Shown here: positions 6,727 to 9,659 of the stretch, one piece after another
How the letters are laid out: each line of letters begins with the position of its first letter
Numbering within the stretch: position 1 is the stretch's first letter
Assembly: GCA_900551925.1 (NCBI GenBank)
Contig: URXR01000047.1
Location: forward strand, 1 to 9,659
DNA: 9,659 nucleotides
Source of the DNA: an uncultured Mycoplasmatota bacterium
GTDB taxonomy: Bacteria; Bacillota_I; Bacilli_A; RF39; UBA660
Direction: 5' to 3'
Made by a program: the position numbers and the translations under genes
Notes under the pieces: model-generated
What the model was told of the DNA's origin: nothing
The model's database searches: none
What the model saw: only the letters and a program-made list of their open reading frames with translations

Positions 6727-6744
6727 GAAATTGTAACTGACTTT

Positions 6745-6789
6745 CTCCTAAGCAATAGGTCGATGGTTCAAATCCATTCGGGGACGCCA
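6745..6789 (+). tRNA. 3' fragment of tRNA-Arg(CCU): probable attR scar
   Basis: The 45 bases read as the 3' part of a tRNA: anticodon loop CTCCTAA (6745-6751, anticodon CCT), 3' anticodon stem GCAAT, variable AGGTC, T stem GATGG/CCATT around loop TTCAAAT (6762-6778), acceptor strand CGGGGAC, discriminator G and encoded CCA (6787-6789). The matching 5' anticodon stem should be ATTGC but ACTTT is found, and no D arm or 5' acceptor strand lies upstream. The gene is thus 3'-only and cannot make a tRNA. tRNA genes are classic integration targets whose 3' part is duplicated. With this orientation, the element lies to the left and the intact tRNA should sit at its far end, outside the window. Confidence 0.85.
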
Positions 6790-6801
6790 CAGAGATAATT
6801 T

Positions 6802-6822
6802 CCCTTGCATGTCAAGGGTTTT
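6802..6822 (+). terminator. Terminator following the tRNA-Arg fragment
   Basis: CCCTTG (6802-6807) and CAAGGG (6813-6818) form a perfect 6-bp stem with loop CATGT, followed by TTTT. It lies 12 bp after the CCA and is presumably the original terminator of the tRNA-Arg gene, left on the chromosomal side of the junction. Confidence 0.7.
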
Positions 6823-6865
6823 ATTATGTCATAATAATTTTCAAGACATTATAAAATTTTATAAA

Positions 6866-7543
6866 TTATCTAAATTTCCGAGGTTCATCCACAATATAAT
6901 AAGTATTAATAGGCATGCTTTTTTCTAACTCTTTATATTTCTTTTTACTATTTAAAGCCCAGACAAATATTTCTTTTTTATAATCCTTAACCTTTTTAAC
7001 ACTATAGCTACTAATAGCAATAAAATCATATTCATCATCAATATGTAAAGAGTTTATTACTGATCCAATAAGTAAGCCACATTTTAAGAAATTATACTTT
7101 TTCTTTAATTTTTTAATGATATTCTCATTAAAACTCATAATATAAATATTTTTCTTTAAAAACTTAGATATGGCTTTATAAAAATATTTAATAAATTCCT
7201 CTTCATCAAAACCTTCATACTTTATCTCAATAAGAATAATTTTATCATTAGGAATAATTTTTAAAAAATCTTTAATAGTACTAATTCTACACACCACATC
7301 TTTACTACCAAAATTATAATTTTTAAGTTCTTTCAAAGTCATATTCTTAACAAAACCAGAACCATTACTAGTTCTATTAATAGTCATATCATGAATAACT
7401 ACTAACTTTTTATCTTTAGTTAATCTAACATCAACTTCTATTCCCTTAACATAATCATAACTTAAAGCCTCTTTAGCAGCCCATAAAGTATTTTCTTTAT
7501 ATTTTTTATTATTAAGCCCGCGATGAGCAATCAAATTTGACAT
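6866..7543 (-). CDS. Glycerophosphodiester phosphodiesterase (GDPD family)
   Basis: A 225-residue cytosolic GDPD with the TIM-barrel motifs of the family. HRG is at the N-terminus (His7, Arg8), EVDVR carries metal ligands Glu36 and Asp38, HD is His51-Asp52, and EIK has Glu106/Lys108. The C-terminal VWALN and YIVDEP elements also match the barrel's end. It hydrolyses glycerophosphodiesters, such as deacylated phospholipid headgroups, to glycerol 3-phosphate and an alcohol. There is no signal peptide or membrane segment, and the length is normal for short bacterial UgpQ-type enzymes. The ribosome binding site is weak (GGTG nine bases before ATG). It is divergent from larC. A 16-bp palindrome TTATAAAATTTTATAA (6849-6864) abuts its stop. 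It is the first chromosomal gene beyond the tRNA scar. Confidence 0.9.
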   Translation of the reverse strand: MSNLIAHRGLNNKKYKENTLWAAKEALSYDYVKGIEVDVRLTKDKKLVVIHDMTINRTSNGSGFVKNMTLKELKNYNFGSKDVVCRISTIKDFLKIIPNDKIILIEIKYEGFDEEEFIKYFYKAISKFLKKNIYIMSFNENIIKKLKKKYNFLKCGLLIGSVINSLHIDDEYDFIAISSYSVKKVKDYKKEIFVWALNSKKKYKELEKSMPINTYYIVDEPRKFR

Positions 7544-7567
7544 ATAATCACCACTAAAGTATATGAA

Positions 7568-7573
7568 ATTATA
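7568..7573 (-). promoter_or_regulatory. Possible -10 of the GDPD gene
   Basis: On the minus strand TATAAT lies 25 bp upstream of the GDPD start codon, giving a short leader. No good -35 is visible at 17 bp, so the call is tentative. Confidence 0.35.
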
Positions 7574-7591
7574 AAAAAAATAATAAAACTC

Positions 7592-7619
7592 TTGACCTAA
7601 AGTAAGCTTTAAGTATTAA
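7592..7619 (+). promoter_or_regulatory. Sigma-A-type promoter of larC
   Basis: TTGACC (7592-7597) and TATTAA (7614-7619) are 16 bp apart. They lie just upstream of the ribosome binding site GAGGTG (7631-7636), in the divergent gap shared with the GDPD gene. Confidence 0.5.
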
Positions 7620-7644
7620 TATAAATATAAGAGGTGATGTAAAA

Positions 7645-8433
7645 ATTAAAAGTCTTTATTTTGAATGCTACAGTGGTATAAGTGGGGATATGATCGTAGG
7701 AGCCCTTTTAGATTTAGGAGCTTCAAAAGAAAAACTTCTAAAAGCTTTAGATAGTATTCCTGCTAAAGGTTATAAAATCGAAATAAAAAAAATAGAAAAA
7801 TCAGGAATAGCTGTAACAGATTTTAATGTCATTCTAGATGAAATGCATGAAAATCATGATCATGACAACAATTACTTACACGGTGAATCTGATATCAAAC
7901 ATCATGATCATTATCATCGCAATCTTGAAGATATCAAAGAAATTATAGATAAAACTGCTATAAATGATAATACTAAAAATATAGCTAAGAAAATATTTAC
8001 TATCTTAGCAGAAGCAGAAAGCAAGGCTCATAATAAAAAAATAGAAGAAGTTCATTTTCATGAATTTGGAGCCATTGATTCGATAATAGACATAATATCT
8101 ATAGCATTCTGCATAGATGATTTAAAAATTAAAGAAGTTATACCATCAATATTATATGAAGGAACAGGAACTATTAGATGTAGACATGGAATAATACCCG
8201 TTCCAGCTCCTGCCACTTTAAATATAATAGAAAAATATAATTTAGTTATGCACCAAACTGATACCCAAGGAGAATTAGTAACTCCAACTGGCGCTAGTGC
8301 TCTAGCAGCTTTGAAAACTAAAGAAAAACTTCCTCTAAAATATAAAGTATTAAAAATAGGTATGGGAAGTGGCAAAAGAAATTATCAAACATCAGGAATT
8401 TTACGAGTAATGATAATTGAAGAAGAAAAATAA
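7645..8433 (+). CDS. larC: LarC, N-terminal (LarC1) part; nickel-pincer cofactor protein
   Basis: A 262-residue protein matching the N-terminal part of LarC, the CTP-dependent cyclometallase that inserts nickel into the pincer nucleotide cofactor of lactate racemase. The opening SLYFECYSGISGDM is the conserved LarC start. A His-rich loop (about residues 68-92) and VHFHEFGAIDSIIDI, GTGTIRCRHGIIPVPAPAT and GELVTPTGAS are family motifs. No ATG or GTG in frame precedes this start. ATT at 7645 is eight bases after GAGGTG and replaces the usual ATG. The next in-frame ATG, 7690, would delete the SGISGD motif. An out-of-frame ATG-TAA (7637-7642) sits between. The LarC2 half, reached in Lactiplantibacillus by programmed frameshift, is absent downstream, so the protein is truncated or incomplete. 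Identity is sure, activity is not. Confidence 0.85.
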   Translation: MKSLYFECYSGISGDMIVGALLDLGASKEKLLKALDSIPAKGYKIEIKKIEKSGIAVTDFNVILDEMHENHDHDNNYLHGESDIKHHDHYHRNLEDIKEIIDKTAINDNTKNIAKKIFTILAEAESKAHNKKIEEVHFHEFGAIDSIIDIISIAFCIDDLKIKEVIPSILYEGTGTIRCRHGIIPVPAPATLNIIEKYNLVMHQTDTQGELVTPTGASALAALKTKEKLPLKYKVLKIGMGSGKRNYQTSGILRVMIIEEEK

Positions 8434-8449
8434 GAAAGGAAGAGATAAA

Positions 8450-8497
8450 TTGGAAAAAGCTAAAGTTTATTTTTGTAAAACTAGTTTAGGATTCTAA
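8450..8497 (+). pseudogene. 15-codon stub, possible start of a lost gene
   Basis: A TTG start nine bases after AAAGGA (8435-8440) opens a 15-codon frame reading MEKAKVYFCKTSLGF, then TAA. KVYF-K-T near the N-terminus recalls the start of DUF362 iron-sulfur proteins, but the match is only a few residues. It lies between larC and the terminator, where LarC2 or another operon gene might have been deleted. It could equally be a chance frame. Confidence 0.25.
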
Positions 8498-8504
8498 AAT
8501 AAAG

Positions 8505-8531
8505 AAAGAACAAATAGATATTGTTCTTTTT
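8505..8531 (+). terminator. Terminator of the larC transcript
   Basis: AAAGAACAA (8505-8513) and TTGTTCTTT (8521-8529) form a 9-bp perfect stem with a 7-nt loop, followed by more T residues. It ends the plus-strand larC unit. Confidence 0.75.
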
Positions 8532-8539
8532 ATATAGTA

Positions 8540-8567
8540 AAACCATAAGCAATTATGCTTATGGTTT
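8540..8567 (-). terminator. Perfect 12-bp hairpin between convergent genes
   Basis: AAACCATAAGCA (8540-8551) and TGCTTATGGTTT (8556-8567) pair perfectly around a 4-nt loop. On the minus strand the stem runs into a TTTT tract, so it probably terminates the collagen-like gene. It may also back up the larC terminator. Confidence 0.7.
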
Positions 8568-8602
8568 AAAGAGGATTACGCTAAGAAAAAGCTCATATTA
8601 TT

Positions 8603-9352
8603 TTATAATATTCTATTAATTGATACACTAGCAGAATATAAATCATTTGGCACTAATTTTATATCAATTCCAGAAGTATTTATTAATCTATAGCTAGCAC
8701 CAGGTAAAGCTTCAAAAATAGCATTACCGCTAATAGTACCAGTATCACAACAAGTTAATTTATTGTGAGTTGAAGAATGAGCAATTAGAACATCATTAGG
8801 CCAAAATTGATGGAATTCAATTCCTAATGTTCTAGGATCACAGTTACTATTATTTTTATCACTATGTCTAGCATTTATCCACCAATGGATGGCATAGATA
8901 CCGGCTTCAGGTATTGTAAAATCTCCAGTAAGAGGATTATAAGTTATTTTATTAGATATATTAGTAGTTTGGAATAAAACTGGTTGTTGATGACTAATAG
9001 TTGAATCAGTTTCATCGTGAACCATAGCATAACTATTTAAAGTTTCTACTCCAGGTCCAGTAGGTCCAGTTGCTCCTTGAGGTCCAGTAGGCCCAGTAGC
9101 ACCTTGAGGTCCAGTAGGCCCAGTAGCACCTTGAGGCCCAGTAGGACCGGTTACCCCTTGAGGACCAGTATTGCCAGTATTGCCAGTAGCACCTTGAGGT
9201 CCAGTAGGCCCAGTAGCACCTCTAGGTCCAGTAGGCCCGGTAGGACCAGTTTTACATAGACAATCGATTACTTTACATAAACAATCATCTTTTTCTGGTT
9301 TATCAGGTATTAATATTTCATCTTGATTGACATTGGTTTTTTCGTCATTCAT
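8603..9352 (-). CDS. Collagen-like Gly-X-Y surface/exosporium-type protein
   Basis: A 249-residue protein with three parts. Residues 1-34 are an acidic, lysine-containing head with a CLCKVIDCLCK cysteine cluster. About 35-100 is a Gly-X-Y tract rich in GPT, GPQ and GAT triplets, with one NTGNTG variant. The rest is a compact beta-rich domain resembling the C-terminal trimerisation (BclA/C1q-TNF-like) domain of Bacillus exosporium filament proteins. Such proteins form collagen-like triple helices on spores or cell surfaces. No signal peptide is visible, as expected for exosporium proteins made in the mother cell. ATG 9352 is preferred: AAGGAG at 9366-9361 lies eight bases upstream, while an in-frame ATG at 9358 is too close and a GTG at 9370 overlaps that site. 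The Cys cluster could crosslink trimers (inference). Confidence 0.85.
   Translation of the reverse strand: MNDEKTNVNQDEILIPDKPEKDDCLCKVIDCLCKTGPTGPTGPRGATGPTGPQGATGNTGNTGPQGVTGPTGPQGATGPTGPQGATGPTGPQGATGPTGPGVETLNSYAMVHDETDSTISHQQPVLFQTTNISNKITYNPLTGDFTIPEAGIYAIHWWINARHSDKNNSNCDPRTLGIEFHQFWPNDVLIAHSSTHNKLTCCDTGTISGNAIFEALPGASYRLINTSGIDIKLVPNDLYSASVSINRIL
9057..9250 (-). repeat. 27-bp tandem repeats encoding the collagen tract
   Basis: About seven units, mostly 27 bp (nine residues, GPQGATGPT-type), run head to tail. The unit at 9165-9200 is expanded to 36 bp by an extra ATTGCCAGT block. Adjacent copies (9084-9110, 9111-9137) are nearly identical, so copy number could vary by slippage or recombination in frame. 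Confidence 0.85.
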
Positions 9353-9370
9353 TTTCATCTCTCCTTTCAC

Positions 9371-9659
9371 AATATCATATGAAGTATTAAGAAAATATCG
9401 CTAACAAACAACTAATATTTAGAAAAAAATTAAAAAAAGTTTCATTTTTTAGATACATTTTAGATACATATTTACTAATTTTAAACTATGTAAATAGTAT
9501 TTATTAACTAGTATTAAAGTTTACAGCACATATACCTAGTTATATGAATTACAAAATTAAAAAAATAATATAAAAAAATTTAAAACTAAATTTTCTATTT
9601 TCTTTCTGATAAAAATTGTTAAACATTAGTTAAAATGATACCGATTTATAATGTGGATA
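9371..9659. other. Gene-free AT-rich region upstream of the collagen-like gene
   Basis: No coding frame is supported. It holds two exact head-to-tail 11-bp copies of TTTTAGATACA (9447-9457, 9458-9468) and a small inverted repeat ACTAT/ATAGT (about 9484-9497). A TATAAT at 9647-9652 near the right edge might be the -10 of a gene beyond the window, but it lacks a well-spaced -35. Confidence 0.5.

Larger units (their letters stand above)
1..6744. mobile_element. Right-hand part of a presumed tRNA-integrated element
   Basis: The orphan tRNA-Arg 3' fragment at 6745-6789 marks a junction whose element side is to the left. Everything from the window start to 6744, including the seven-gene operon, is therefore probably element DNA. 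The left boundary, the intact tRNA and the integrase are not in the window, so size and type (phage, ICE or satellite island) are unknown. This is inference from the scar alone. Confidence 0.55.

Noticed and set aside
6670..6789. A complete tRNA gene ending at CCA 6789
   Set aside because: No D arm, 5' acceptor strand or matching 5' anticodon stem is present upstream of the anticodon loop.
8058..8375. 105-codon minus-strand open frame
   Set aside because: It is antisense to conserved LarC motifs and has no recognisable domain.
9057..9250. Regular repeats considered as a CRISPR array
   Set aside because: The units are contiguous with no unique spacers, and encode Gly-X-Y in frame.
9077..9259. 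60-codon plus-strand Ser/Arg-rich frame
   Set aside because: It is the antisense reading of the collagen repeats; its periodicity is explained by the 27-bp units.
9373..9381. Minus-strand CATATGATA as a sigma-K/sigma-E -10 of the collagen-like gene
   Set aside because: The -10 sequence fits, but no -35 AC/ATA is at the right distance and transcription would start inside the ribosome binding site.

Overview
The DNA is very AT-rich and has Bacillota-type signals: strong AGGAGG-like ribosome binding sites, extended -10 promoters and T-tailed hairpin terminators. TGA serves as a stop and Trp is written TGG, so this is not a code-4 mollicute. The collagen-like Gly-X-Y surface protein and the LarC gene also fit a low-GC, possibly gut-associated and possibly spore-forming Bacillota. 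No genus can be assigned.

Layout. Bases 1-464 hold no gene but several small palindromes and the left copy of a ~100-bp degenerate direct repeat. Bases 465-6404 are one transcription unit: extended -10 promoter, dyad-bearing leader, seven tightly packed same-strand genes, then a hairpin terminator. In order the genes are a HAD 5'-nucleotidase-like protein, a radical SAM enzyme, a maleate isomerase/Asp-Glu racemase-like enzyme, an endonuclease III-like HhH-GPD glycosylase, a thymidylate-kinase-like P-loop kinase, a fusion of a PfkB sugar/nucleoside kinase with a second P-loop kinase, and a MazG-like NTP pyrophosphohydrolase. Bases 6405-6744 hold an orphan promoter with a possible small RNA and the right copy of the repeat. 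Bases 6745-6789 are the 3' part of a tRNA-Arg(CCU) gene, from the anticodon loop to CCA, with no 5' half. This is the scar expected where an element has integrated into a tRNA gene. Right of it lies what looks like ordinary chromosome: a glycerophosphodiester phosphodiesterase (minus), a LarC N-terminal-part gene (plus) that appears to start at ATT, a 15-residue stub, a two-hairpin terminator region, a collagen-like protein (minus), and a gene-free AT-rich stretch to the end.

How the genes fit together. Six or seven of the operon products belong to families that act on nucleotides, nucleosides, bases or small acids. A nucleotidase, a nucleoside/sugar kinase, two NMP-kinase-like modules and an NTP pyrophosphohydrolase form a plausible set for making and policing an unusual nucleotide. 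The radical SAM and racemase-like enzymes would do the uncommon chemistry, and the glycosylase would release or proofread a base. The overlaps (4, 20, 4 and 50 bp) argue for one coordinated pathway. Its position immediately inside a tRNA attachment scar suggests horizontally acquired cargo. Function (modified nucleotide synthesis, base salvage or anti-phage chemistry) is inference; no member is a textbook marker of a named system.
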